Shown piece by piece: positions 24,901-34,939 of a stretch of 64,000 nt of DNA. Within the stretch, counting starts at the first letter, position 1; every line of letters begins with the position of its first letter. The stretch spans positions 124,001-188,000 of the forward strand of contig JABYQR010000014.1 of assembly GCA_022592445.1 (NCBI GenBank), given 5' to 3'. The position numbers were made by a program, and so were the translations under genes. This DNA comes from Cytidiella melzeri. Taxonomy: Eukaryota > Basidiomycota > Agaricomycetes > Polyporales > Irpicaceae. Under the pieces are notes generated by a model. It saw nothing but the letters and a program-made list of their open reading frames with translations, was not told the origin of the DNA and searched no databases.

Positions 24901-25796
24901 CAGGCGGCCCAGCATCTAGTGTAACTGCCCTGCATCCCTCCAACAGTTTGTCATCAAGGCATGCGAGTCCACACCCGATCCGCGAGTTCGAGCGCCGTGC
25001 TCATTCTGGTGCCCCAGTTGAGGTGATCGACCTTCCTTTGAAGCCTCCAGCCTCAGCACCCGTGCCAGTATGGAAGCCTGGCGATGAGCCCCCAAACCTG
25101 GCCTCTGACGAACGCGGCCGACGTAACAATGGTCCGTCAGGCCATGAGCGTGTTGTGCCTCACAGTTATCCTACTTCTCCTCGAAGTGTACCGGGAGTGT
25201 CGAATGCACCTGCGGCAATAGTGCGATCCAGGGGGGAATCTTGGGGCGTGCCGGACGACAGCAGCCAGCCACGTCCTTCGTCCTCGTCATCCACCCATTT
25301 TCCTAATACTAGTGCCCAAGGTCCTCCGCGTATACCTCCGGCAGGAAACACAACACCTCGGCCTCAAATCTCTCCGTCAACTCGCCCTAGTCCTGTAATG
25401 ATCTCTCCTTCGCGACACAACTCTATACGTCTTCCTCCGCTGAGTCCTTCCCTCGCCGCTGGGTCAAGGTCACCTCTCCGACTAACTCAGGCATTACCGG
25501 GCACTAGTTTCCCTCCCATTCCTGATTCATCAAATCCATCTAGCCCAAAAACCGTTCGTCGGACATCACCTCCTGTTGGCCGTCTTCAATCACCAGGGTT
25601 AGCAAGAGATATCCACTCTCAGATGATTGCTGGATCGCACCATATACCTACATCACAGAAAGCCGCTCCCAAATCTCCTAGTGTCTTTGCTGCACAACTT
25701 TCACACTCATCTCTACCAGCTTCACGATTACCCGTAATCAGCGCTGAAGCTCATCCGGCACCCGCGCCGAAAGTTAGTGCGCTCCCAGTCGAATGA
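21944..25796 (+). CDS. Sds3/Dep1-family subunit of an Rpd3L/Sin3-type histone deacetylase complex
   Basis: The N-terminal 400 residues are acidic and disordered (SELSELTEDEQD, many Asp/Glu runs), as in yeast Dep1. The Sds3-like domain follows: EALDVLATIELKFAMLRESA, DKMENLAWEEALVAE, then after an intron GIHPEMLHLHTELSKRRDKR and the coiled coil ASRRRDYEVANATKRRKLDE. Proteins of this type hold together the Rpd3L/Sin3 deacetylase complex in the nucleus. The last exon adds about 650 residues of Pro/Ser/His-rich disorder, including a nearly pure His cluster and an Arg/Glu/Asp-rich segment. Introns: AE|GIHPE, WWK|LRRDEL and QP|VRRIPSPP. The start is the ATG at 21944, about 200 bases from the divergent F-box gene. 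Whether it corresponds to Dep1 or Sds3 is not decided. Confidence 0.82.
24821..24881 (+). repeat. CAC/CAT repeat encoding a histidine cluster
   Basis: An imperfect trinucleotide run of CAC and CAT codons lies inside the last exon of the Sds3/Dep1-type gene. It encodes about sixteen histidines broken by Pro-Pro and Val. It could be length-variable between strains. Confidence 0.85.
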
Positions 25797-25917
25797 TTAT
25801 CTTCCCATGAAGCTCTCTGCTACGCCCATGTTTGCTGGATTGTTGTACGTTCCGTGACAGATTGCTGGTCCCACTCTATAATGTATCTGGACAGTTGACA
25901 TCCCTCATTCGTCTGAA

Positions 25918-26417
25918 ATGCGTGACGCCGCCGATGCTGCAATCGAGAGACTGACCAGTATCGGTTTCGCCCATCACATTGGTTCATTCAGACCACGATG
26001 CCGCGGAATTCGATGTGACCGGAGTATACAAGCTACTGAACAACTATATGTACAGCGCGAATCGGTGAGTACAGTTTGTAGCGGGATGTAGAGTTGCTGA
26101 TCGTGTTCAATGGCAGTGCACTGAGGATGTTGGATACATACCGTGACACCTTACATTGTTTGATCTTATTGCCTGAACTTGAGAAAGGTGTATATTCACT
26201 GAAATCCCTATCTCGCAGGCGCAGAGAAAGCATCATGTAACTCCGGTCCACCATTCGTCGACGTCGAAGTAAGTAGGGGAGTTTTCAAATGAACGTGATT
26301 GCCATTTCGTTATGCTCGCTTATCTCAAAGAATCTTCGAGGTTACTGATCTCACGTTGCACAGAATGTCAATGTTTCTCTCAAGACACCTATCGCAGTTG
26401 TCCAGAAAGAAGTTTAA
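25918..26417 (+). CDS. small unidentified multi-exon protein
   Basis: I do not recognise this protein. Five exons join in frame into about 95 residues: MRDAADAAIERLT, N|HDAAEFDVTGVYKLLNNY to SANR, ALRMLDTYRDTLHCLILL, PELEKG|AEKASCNSGPPFVD, and VE|NVNVSLKTPIAVVQKEV with a stop at 26415-26417. All four introns have GT...AG ends, but two are very short (about 31 and 34 bases), which lowers confidence. The central part looks helical and leucine-rich. It lies about 120 bases downstream of the Sds3/Dep1-type gene on the same strand. A further upstream exon near 25807 is possible but could not be joined. Confidence 0.5.
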
Positions 26418-26850
26418 GGTGGGGCATCTGATGCATAAACATACAAGGGCGTAACCGGGTTACTCCTGATCGAATCGTTTGGAGCTGGTAGCGACACGAG
26501 GAGGTTGCGCAAAGCTCATGTGTGCCCAACGCCGCTACTGGGCGTGGTGGAACCATTGTCGTTGAGCTCGTCAAGAGGATAACTACAAGCTCATTGCTCC
26601 TGCGACCCGACCGCACACAATGCATATGTGCATAGATTGGGTGAGAAGCAAAGTTTCTATAGGTGTACACAGAGTAATCTAATTGTTCAACTGCGATCTG
26701 TGATCTAGAGTCGCAGCCTGTGCGATAAAAGCACTGCTGGGGAAATCTACGTCTACGGCAACGCTGCACCCAACCATAGGCCCTATTTCCTCTTGGCGCT
26801 GTTCAAAACTTTGTTTAGGGAAATTGTGCACGGTGACTGTGAAGAGGGAC
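26418..26850. other. intergenic, no gene seen
   Basis: This holds the 3' flanks of the two convergent small genes on either side. A 126-codon open frame on the minus strand (26389-26769) has no domain and overlaps the end of the upstream gene. Confidence 0.5.
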
Positions 26851-27519
26851 TTACTGTTGGCCGCCCTGCGGGGGACGAGTGGTGTCCTCCTTCAAGGCGT
26901 TATACCCAGCCAAGACCACTGCCCCCGTCGCTGCCACCGCCAGCAGAGTCGTCGAAGAGGTATTCTATGATCCGATCTAGTTAGCGACTGCCGATGCACG
27001 AACGGAGGAATAGCTTACCAAGTCATCGGAGGAAGGTCGACCGCGGGCGTATGGTCGCAAGCGCGACGGCCCATCGAACATGACCGGAGCCGGCAACGGA
27101 GCAACTGACTCGGGAGAATTCAAGCGCGGCGACGACAGTGCATGTGAGTGTGTTCGGCGTGCTCGCAGTGTACCATGAGGGAGGTGTGCTGGTCTCGCTG
27201 GGCCTTCGAAGAGGATCGGGCTGGGGAGCGGAGAGACGTGCTGTGGTGTCGTAGCGATGGTGGACATCGATCGCTCTGTACGGCTGTTGGTTGCCCTCGA
27301 CGCTGCGCGAGAAAGAAGCTTGGTTGATTCCCCAAGTCGACTGGGTGCGTCAAAGATATCAAATATCTGGAGATCGATACCTGGTGATTCCTCGAGGGGG
27401 AGAGACATGGCGGAGGTGGTGGTCATGGCTCTGCGGCTCACGTATGGCAGAGCAGCCTTGCGAGGCATCGAATGCTGGGACGCCTGGATGGCTTGGCGCA
27501 TAGACGATGTGGATGCCAT
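26851..27519 (-). CDS. Ser/Pro-rich protein with C-terminal membrane segment
   Basis: I do not recognise the family. Exon 1 runs from the ATG at 27519 (MASTSSMRQAIQASQHSMPR) to SSDDL with a GTAAGC donor at about 27016. With the acceptor ATCATAG the second exon reads NTSSTTLLAVAATGAVVLAG, then YNALKEDTTRPPQGGQQ and a stop at 26851-26853. The second exon therefore supplies a single hydrophobic segment of about 17 residues close to the C-terminus, the layout of a tail-anchored protein of ER, mitochondrial or peroxisomal membranes. The first 150 residues are Ser/Pro-rich and contain two similar units, PLPSPILFEGPARP and PLPAPVMFDGPSRL, about 45 residues apart. About 195 residues in all. Confidence 0.6.
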
Positions 27520-30148
27520 TACGGTGCAGTGCGCGGGGAGAAATATGTGAACCTGAAGGCGATTGAGGGTCCGTTGGCGACTTGAGCTTCATTATAAACG
27601 ATAGTCATAATACTGTAAACTGTATATCATCGCATTAACCTACGTGAGTATCAGTCAATATGCTGTCTATGTCTGACTACCAAATGAGGCCAGGCACCTC
27701 TTTTTGCGGCGTTGGTGCGGGCTTACGGCCAATCGAAGCGTCTGTGAAGATTTCGCCGGCCATTCGACGTTTGAGTGTGAGACAGCCGCAGACATCTGTC
27801 AATGGCTCGTATGTTGACGTCAGCTAATATCAGGAATGCATGCGTCCGCTCAGCTAACGACAAACTACTAGATCACACCTTGTGTGCTCATGTAGACGCA
27901 AAGTATGAGCACTTGACCGCTCAAACGCCGGAATTTACCTCGTCAAGTTTGGTCGTGATGATGCGCCTTACATTGAGAGGAGCATTCGCCTGATAGGAGC
28001 CAACGTGAATCGAGTGACGCTTGTATTGCCAAGCGTAAATGAGATTCAACAGGGGAAAGCTGCGTTGGATAGAAGGTCAATGTCCGAGAACCGAGTACCA
28101 GATTATCTCTCACCAGATCGACGCGAAGCTGTGGATGCACAAAGACTTGCTTGCTCAGGGATCTGCCCAAGCCGACTCCGGTGGCAGAGGGTGGGATATT
28201 TCAAAATCCACATCGTGCAAAGCCCACGTCTTTCCCAGCACTGTCCATACTAGAGTACCTAGCCATATACTAGGCTTCCACGATCGCGCGAGCTGCGCAA
28301 GAGAGTAGAGCCTGGCGTGCCATGATTGCAATACGGGCTATTGGACGATGTGATAATTGCGCGAATGAGGAGAAGCCTCTTCCGCTCGTACGCGGCGTAA
28401 CGACCACGATGGTGTTGGTATCAATGGGGTGTCTATCTCTCCGATGAGACAGAGAAATTCAAAGGCCGATTGTGCAGCCAGATTGACGGGTGAAGGAGGT
28501 AGGGAGCCTGCGGTCAAGTTCTGGATAATTCCAGAATGCTGGAAGTCAGCGGTCGACGTTGACTGTGAATGACAATCAAATTCGAGAAGTACTGTGACTG
28601 GAGCGCTTTCAGTTTGCTTGGTTTTAACTGCGTTCAAACGACGCACCGTGGGTATAGCAAGCAGCTCTGCAGACAAAAGATTGGTATCAGGCCTTTGGGT
28701 GATGGGCGATAAGATGCCGCACCGAGGTTGCGGAGTTAGCAGCATTGGTCCAATAATGCGCAGCCTCTCGCGTGGTTGAACGTCCAAGACCAAGATTCAT
28801 GGGATTAACGCTACCTTACCTATCCTTCGTTACTGCTTTACAGTGGCTTGGTTTATCAATTGTGGATAACGCCACTGTAGTATCGCGGAAACTTTCGCCA
28901 CAATGGCTCGTTTGAGGCAGACTCTCTAAGATCATAAGTGAACATGCCGGCCTAGATTACGAACATGAATGTCAGTATTTGTACAGTATAACCAGTGGAC
29001 GTGTACGTTTTGTATTGCTGCCTTATGATAGCGAGTGAGTCATGCCGCTACATGAGTTCTTCGTCTTGGCGTAATCAGATGCCTAACATAGTGGTTGTTC
29101 CATGGCGCAAAATGTTGCTATAAGAGCTCCGTGAGGCTGGTGAACCACTCGTCAAGGGCGTGTGATTGCTTGCTTGCAATGGTGCCACGCAGCCGCGGTT
29201 GCTTTCCCTATGGCCATAGCATTAGCTCGGCATATTCTTACGCATACGGTTTCCGACATACGTGACTGTCACCCGAGAACCCTCAACGTCTTCATGATGT
29301 CCACGTACGCCGGAACGGCATAGTAGTGCATTGACCCGGACACCTGAAGTCGAGGGGGCTGAGTATCAGCACTATATATCAGATCATCATTACCGGCAGT
29401 GCAATGACCACTGAGAGTGGACTGAGAGTGGATGGACGCGGAAGTCAGGATTATCGGCTGTCGCAAGTTCACTGCATACTCAAGCTCATTGGCGCTGGCA
29501 GTCTCGATGAACAATGAATTCGAGCGCTAAATCAAAGGCTTCGTGGCGTTGATGCATGATTATTATGTAAGCGCACTTTGCTACAGCCGGGTTCAGCGCT
29601 ATATCGACCGTATCGTTCGTGATACCACCAACCACCAACCACCGACCCAAATGTTTCATGCAGCCCACACTACGAATTCATGGTCACACTGGTGGATCAC
29701 CCACTCGGAACTAGGACACCATGGCACTCATCTTGGAATAACATGCGCGTGATACATATATATGCTCTTGGCCAGGTCTTGTACCAATATGCCGACCACC
29801 GTCAGTTCATATCCGCGACTACCGACACTTTTGTTTTTTCGGAGCAGCAAAGCATAGGTCAGAGTTCGCACTTGGCGGATGTTTTCGCCTTATCGATCCC
29901 AACCGGTCTCTCTGAATGGGCGTGCTCGCTGGTATTCTAAGTTGCTCAGGTCTTCTGCATAGCATTAATAGACGCCTCTAGGTCGTGGTCGAGGCGTGGC
30001 AGCCTCAAATTCATGCAGCGTTGCTCAAGCATGTCACAAGCAGGGCTCATACATATGTACCTCCGCATGCACTGGTTCGCACCCTGCCAGTCTCTTCTCA
30101 ACGTCCGCTACCTCTCTCGTCCCCCTCGTTTCACGACGGATAGCCATC
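27520..30148. other. gene-poor stretch with weak or decayed coding traces
   Basis: No complete gene is seen in 2.6 kb. On the plus strand at about 27930-28080 a frame reads YLVKFGRDDAPYIERSIRLI and continues VTLVLPSVNEIQQ, which looks protein-like. It cannot be extended upstream without a stop or frame change, so it may be the remnant of a gene. A 151-codon open frame on the minus strand at 28338-28793 has no ATG at its 5' end and no domain. The rest (28.8-30.1 kb) has only short frames. Confidence 0.45.
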
Positions 30149-31686
30149 ATGACATCCTCTATGCCGACGAGCCCAAGAGAGTCATCGTCTGCGAATATGA
30201 ATGCTCTGCCGCAGTATGGATTTGGCTCTGACGTGACTTTTGACAGTCTGCTGTCTGCCAACCCATTCCTCTACCGCGTCTACACTCCTAGATCACCATT
30301 ACCAGACAACGGCAGCACTGAGCCATACTTTGTCGGCAGCAAATTTAGCGAAGAAGGCTCTTCCGATGCTGGCTTTTCATCTCGTACCCCCGCAAACTTA
30401 TCTCGCGCAGCCACGTATGCCGATGTTGTCCAGCATATGGACTGGACTACCCGCTCGGCATCCCCATATATCTCGACGTCTTTCAGCTTTGCTTGGGCAA
30501 TATGGGAGGGTATAAGACGCTATCACACCAATGTCAAGCACGATGTCGAGATCGCCGTTATCGATGCAAGGGTGGTCGAAGGCCGATGTATCACCGCAGC
30601 TCAGCTGCTCGCAAAAGCATCAGCAAAAGAGTGAGTAGTACTCTTCCTAGTACCTACCTGACACGGGTACTTATACTGCGTGATGACAGGCGGCATAAGG
30701 ATCACTGGAAGTGGTATCGCTTTGCTCTCGAGTCTCAGGATGTCTTAGTCTGGGGTCATGTTCCAGGGAACGCGGTCCTTGCGTCCATTCCTCTTCTTCA
30801 GATACTCAACAGACTCCCGTCGTACTTTCTAGGCCACAGTATTGATGACGCCAAGAACTCGCCGCTCTTTCAGCTCGGCTGGGATTACAGCAGAAAAAAG
30901 TCAAACTATCGTCAATTCTGTCAGGTCGTCTCGGATAGATTCCTTCAGATGCCTGTTGAGAAACGTCTGAGGGATAGCACGGCTGGCTCCGTTCGCATGG
31001 CGATTACCTTGCTGCGTCCATACTTCCACAAACACATCGCGGAGGACTTCTCCTCTGCCACAACGCATGTTTATAACCTGTCTTGCGTTATCTCGCAATG
31101 GCCTGGGCAGTGGTGGTCACGGGAGCACCCCGAGATTCGCGAGCTGATTCGGTGCATAGTGCACATGATAGGAGAAGAGATGCGTGAGGCGAAGCGTATG
31201 CAGGCCCTGGTGGATGCCGCGAGGATGGAGAAGATCGTCGGTGGTCTGCAGCAGTTTGCTCAGGCTTACGAAACTCGCAATAGGCCCCGTAAGCTCGTTG
31301 CACACACACCCCTATCTCCTGCTCCTTCCCCGTCACCTACGTTGCCACCGTCTCCTGCGACTGCTGACCTCAAATTCCGTATGGGCTCCGTCGATATAAT
31401 CACGGATGATATGACGGATGTTGAGGAAGAGCCCCCCTTGATGTCTATGATGACCAAGGAAGCTGAGGTCGCCGCTGCCAAGATCATCGTGGAGGAGGTG
31501 AAGTATCCAGGGGTAAGCGAGACTGCTAATACGGTAATTCCTCGTGCTTATCCCACGAGTGGCCGTACATTCGAGACAGTCGCGCGGACGACGTCGTGTT
31601 TCTTAACGGGTTTGCTCGTCGGCTCTTTCATCGCGTTGTGCGTGCTTGCCCCGGACAGGCGACAACTTGCTCATCATCTCACTTGA
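30149..31686 (+). CDS. DUF7587 domain protein with C-terminal membrane segment
   Basis: This resembles the DUF7587 proteins that are abundant in agaricomycetes. Two exons, 30149-30630 and 30690-31686, join as AKE|RHKDHWKW into about 493 residues. The conserved part starts with PFLYRVYTPRSP (Arg43), then HMDWTTRSASPYISTSFSFA (Ser109-Thr-Ser111), HDVEIAVIDAR and, in exon 2, ALESQDVLVWGHVPG. A helical region follows, then a Pro-rich linker (about residues 365-385). Near the C-terminus SCFLTGLLVGSFIALCVLA is a single membrane-spanning segment. No N-terminal signal peptide is visible, so the large domain probably faces the cytosol. The molecular function of the family is not established; see the finding on a possible ADP-ribosyltransferase-like fold. 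Confidence 0.8.
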
Positions 31687-32527
31687 TCGCACTTATTCAA
31701 AGAACTGCTTCTTATCCTTTAGCACTTGTTGCGTCACGATGTTGAATAGTTTGGCCCAGTCACTGTTGCATCTTCTGGGATTCATTGATGGCATTCCGTA
31801 GAGAACTCACAACTATAATCTATTTTGTATTTGTCAACGTTGTCATCGTATGCGCTCGTCATGTTATCCAACATCTTGTAGAATATTGTGTATGTGCTTT
31901 CCGGTGTACCTATAGCTCCCACTTGCTGTTACATTTAGTGGCCATTAGGCCGACTTTCACTGCGTTGACTATAGCAGTGCCATCGATACTCGCATTTTCT
32001 GTGACGCTGTAGTTTCTTGTCTGACTCTCAGCGCGCAAGATGTTGTTTCAGCAACCATGTGTCGCCACATATCACGCAAGGAGGCGAGATCATTGCCATG
32101 GCCTCTTGAATGGTTAGCAGTAGCCGGAAGAATCAGCACTGCCAACTTGTTCGCACCGAAACGTGGGCCATGTGAGCGTCGACTTGAAACTAGTTGTCTG
32201 GCAGCATCGCGAGGGTTTGTGAACAGCTTAGTACTCTCGATTCACACTTGAAGCCCCTCTACACCAACCCTCCTTCGCATGCTCCGACTATGTGATATCT
32301 GGCATATACTCACCTGCTGTTGTTACGGAGCTCGGTGCGTCCGACGTGCCTTCGCTTTCAAAGTCTGCGCTACCATATTCGTGCCGTCGCTGGCCACAAA
32401 CTTGAAGCATCGTTGTGAGCTTTACATACATCTTCGTGGCTAGATGCACAGCAGAATGAGACCATAACAATCGACGCATACCGACGACAAAATACTGGCA
32501 ACTGCCTACAGTGACGAATCCGATCAG
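31687..32527. other. intergenic, no gene seen
   Basis: About 840 bases between two convergent genes. Only short open frames are present and none has a recognisable domain. Confidence 0.5.
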
Positions 32528-33862
32528 CTAGGGGGGACAGAAGGTGATAGTGTAGTCAGCAGCGAGACCGGAGTCGCAGCGAAACAGCGAAGTGTTGTCA
32601 TCTGCAAGCGCACAAATTGTCAGCTCTATTGCCACACGCGTCTGACACGTTACTCACCGTAAGCATACGCGTAGGCTGTAGGGCAATTGTCCTCTGTGCA
32701 AAGACATTGGTTGAGGTTAGCAAGTCCCAACGTCTTGCTTGTGGTAGTACGCACTGAAGTAAGAGTAGTAGGCGACACCCGAGGATGGGCACGTCGCCGG
32801 TGTGTCAAACGATCCACTGCAGCAGTTAGGTGAGTTTGCTAGGTACACAATAAGTCAGTGTCTCTATCGCGGCTTGGACGGGAGACTGTTGACCTTGGTT
32901 ACCATCGAGGTTGGCTTCGCAAGCGCTCTTGCACCCGACCGGGAACCCAGTTGAGTCGTACGGGCCTTGCAAGGGAGCTGGGCCTGCACGACGTGTTAGA
33001 AATCGTGACAGGTTAACTTGATTTTGATACGCAATACGCACAGTTGGGTCCTAGATCGACAGGACAGCTGGTAACACTGCACCCCTTGTCGTTGTCTATG
33101 CGCACAGGCAAATTGTAACCATCGACGAGCGATACTGATAATGTGATCAGCAAGCACTGTGCAGTGGTAGCTATCACAAAACTAGCCTACCATCGTAGAA
33201 GTCCTGGTTGCCATCGCCTTCCAAGGTGAATTCGGTGAGCGTTGCAGGAGGCACTCCCTGCAAAGCGACAAGTTTACATCTGACCACTAAAAAAACTGCA
33301 GTCAAACACGCACGGTTCCGGTGTGCGGATCGCACTCTAGCCCGCCATTGCAGCCACCGTCGGCGCACTGGGTTGCGGGGTTTGGGTCGTCGAAATTACA
33401 ATTACGTCGGGCCTGCAACCCAAATTAGCTCAGGGACTGCGGCCGAAAGCTTTGAACTTTAGAGTGACGCATACCCAGATGCGACCTGCTTTCCAGTTAT
33501 CAGGTACAGAGAAAGAGACAGCGGTGAACGCTGCAGCTTCCCAGCTTTTGGTGGAATGCAATTAAGATACGTCCGAAGCTGCGATACATAGATGAAGGCT
33601 CACCCTGTCTCAAAATCCGGCGTAGCGCTGCCGACATTTAAGTCAGTGAACATCTACGGTAAAGGAGTCAAACGATGTGACGTCGGCGTCGTTGTATTGT
33701 ATACGTACGGCGGGCCTAAAACATATTAGAGTTATACTGAGACTAAAGCGCGCAAGTTGAGACTAACCAAATGGTGAACGGGCAGCCGTTGTAGACAGTG
33801 AATGTGCGTGCAGCCGCGGAACTAATGAGAGAGAGAGCAGCAATACCAGAGATGGATTTCAT
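32528..33862 (-). CDS. secreted thaumatin-like protein
   Basis: Thaumatin-like proteins are secreted, disulfide-rich beta proteins. Fungal members often bind or cut beta-1,3-glucan in the cell wall. The N-terminus MKSISGIAALSLISSAAA is a typical signal peptide, with the mature chain starting about RTFTVYNGCPFTIWPA. Spliced segments follow in the family order: WEAAAFTAVSFSVPDNWKAG, RRNCNFD, CADGGCNGGLECDPHTGTG, VPPATLTEFTLEGDGNQDFY, VSLVDGYNLPV, GCSVTSCPVDLG, GFPVGCKSACEANLDGNQ, NCCSGSFDTPATCPSSG and a final TITFCPP. Many paired cysteines are present. About ten short exons. A TATA-like box lies about 75 bases upstream of the ATG at 33862. About 260 residues, normal for the family. Confidence 0.9.
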
Positions 33863-33935
33863 GATCTTTGCGAATGCGAGGGAAGGCTACTTGTAGGTTG
33901 AGATGGCCTATCAGCCGAGTTGAAGTAGCAGGTGC

Positions 33936-33943
33936 CTTTATAC
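33936..33943 (-). promoter_or_regulatory. TATA-like box of the thaumatin-like gene
   Basis: The minus strand reads GTATAAAG here, 74 to 81 bases upstream of the start codon at 33862. That spacing leaves room for a transcription start about 30 bases downstream and a short leader, as expected for a strongly expressed secreted protein. Confidence 0.5.
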
Positions 33944-34939
33944 TTGAGAATAGAAGGCTGCGTAGACGCATTTCAGCCCTCCACGCAGCGGGTGACGCCA
34001 AGTGGGCGGTACATGGCGACCGTCTGACCTAGTAGAGAAAGAGTAGAAGACGAATCTGTCTTCGCAGCAGTGTGGTAATAAGAGGATGCATGAGGACAGA
34101 TGACTCACCCTTTGCACGGAGAAACATGCGAAGGCGCAGAGACATATGGCCTCTATGATGATATATTTCCGTATCGTGGTTCTTGGTCGGTAGTATCTTG
34201 AGAAGTGGACTGCGTCACAGGCGGTGAATCGCGATGAATTGGTGACCTTCCGATGGTAGCAGGTTCTGCGGCGTCCTACAAGATTCTACAATCACGCGCC
34301 TGAGCGAGAATAGCAAGTTGATTACACTTTTGTCAGCAGGCAGGAAATAGCGACGCACCGGCATATCACTTGTCGTTCTACTCGTGCCCGGAAGCCGGTG
34401 TGTAACAGCGTGTTGTTATTCTCTCGCCGTATATTGGAAGGGGTAACAACGCTGCAAAGCCTCAACGATTACTTGTGGTAGACAGACTTGGCAACTTGTT
34501 ATGCTCCCAGATCATCTCCTCGACACACACGGTGACACATGCCCACTGGTAGCGTGATAATGCTGACCTATGTTGTTAAGCGTCATCAGCAGTCCTTTGA
34601 GATGTGATGTATGCAAACCATCAATTGCAGTATCACCGTGCGTTCCGACTTGCGGGAAAGGCTATTGGAACGTGCCGTATTCCCTGTGGCCACCTGTAGG
34701 CTTCTGTTACGTCATACCGCGAGGTCGACCGCAGCCGGACCTATAGTCATACAACAGCAATCGTGTGTATATTGAGCTGTTTGGTTTCGATGCTCCCTGT
34801 AAGACGGAGCGAGTAGACATTCAAGACCAACTATTGATTGGTAGTATACAAGCGGACGAATAGCTTGTTCTACGCGCAATTACCACAGGAAGCCCTAGGC
34901 CAATTGTTGTTCAGTGCGAACCCGCTCGTAAACAACTGC
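33944..34939. other. intergenic, no gene seen
   Basis: Nearly 1 kb with no open frame worth reporting on either strand. It separates the thaumatin-like gene (5' side) from the 3' end of the alpha/beta hydrolase gene. It probably carries the distal promoter of the thaumatin-like gene. Confidence 0.55.

Noticed and set aside
28338..28793. Minus-strand open frame of 151 codons
   Set aside because: The first codon is not ATG, no domain is seen and no neighbouring exon joins it.
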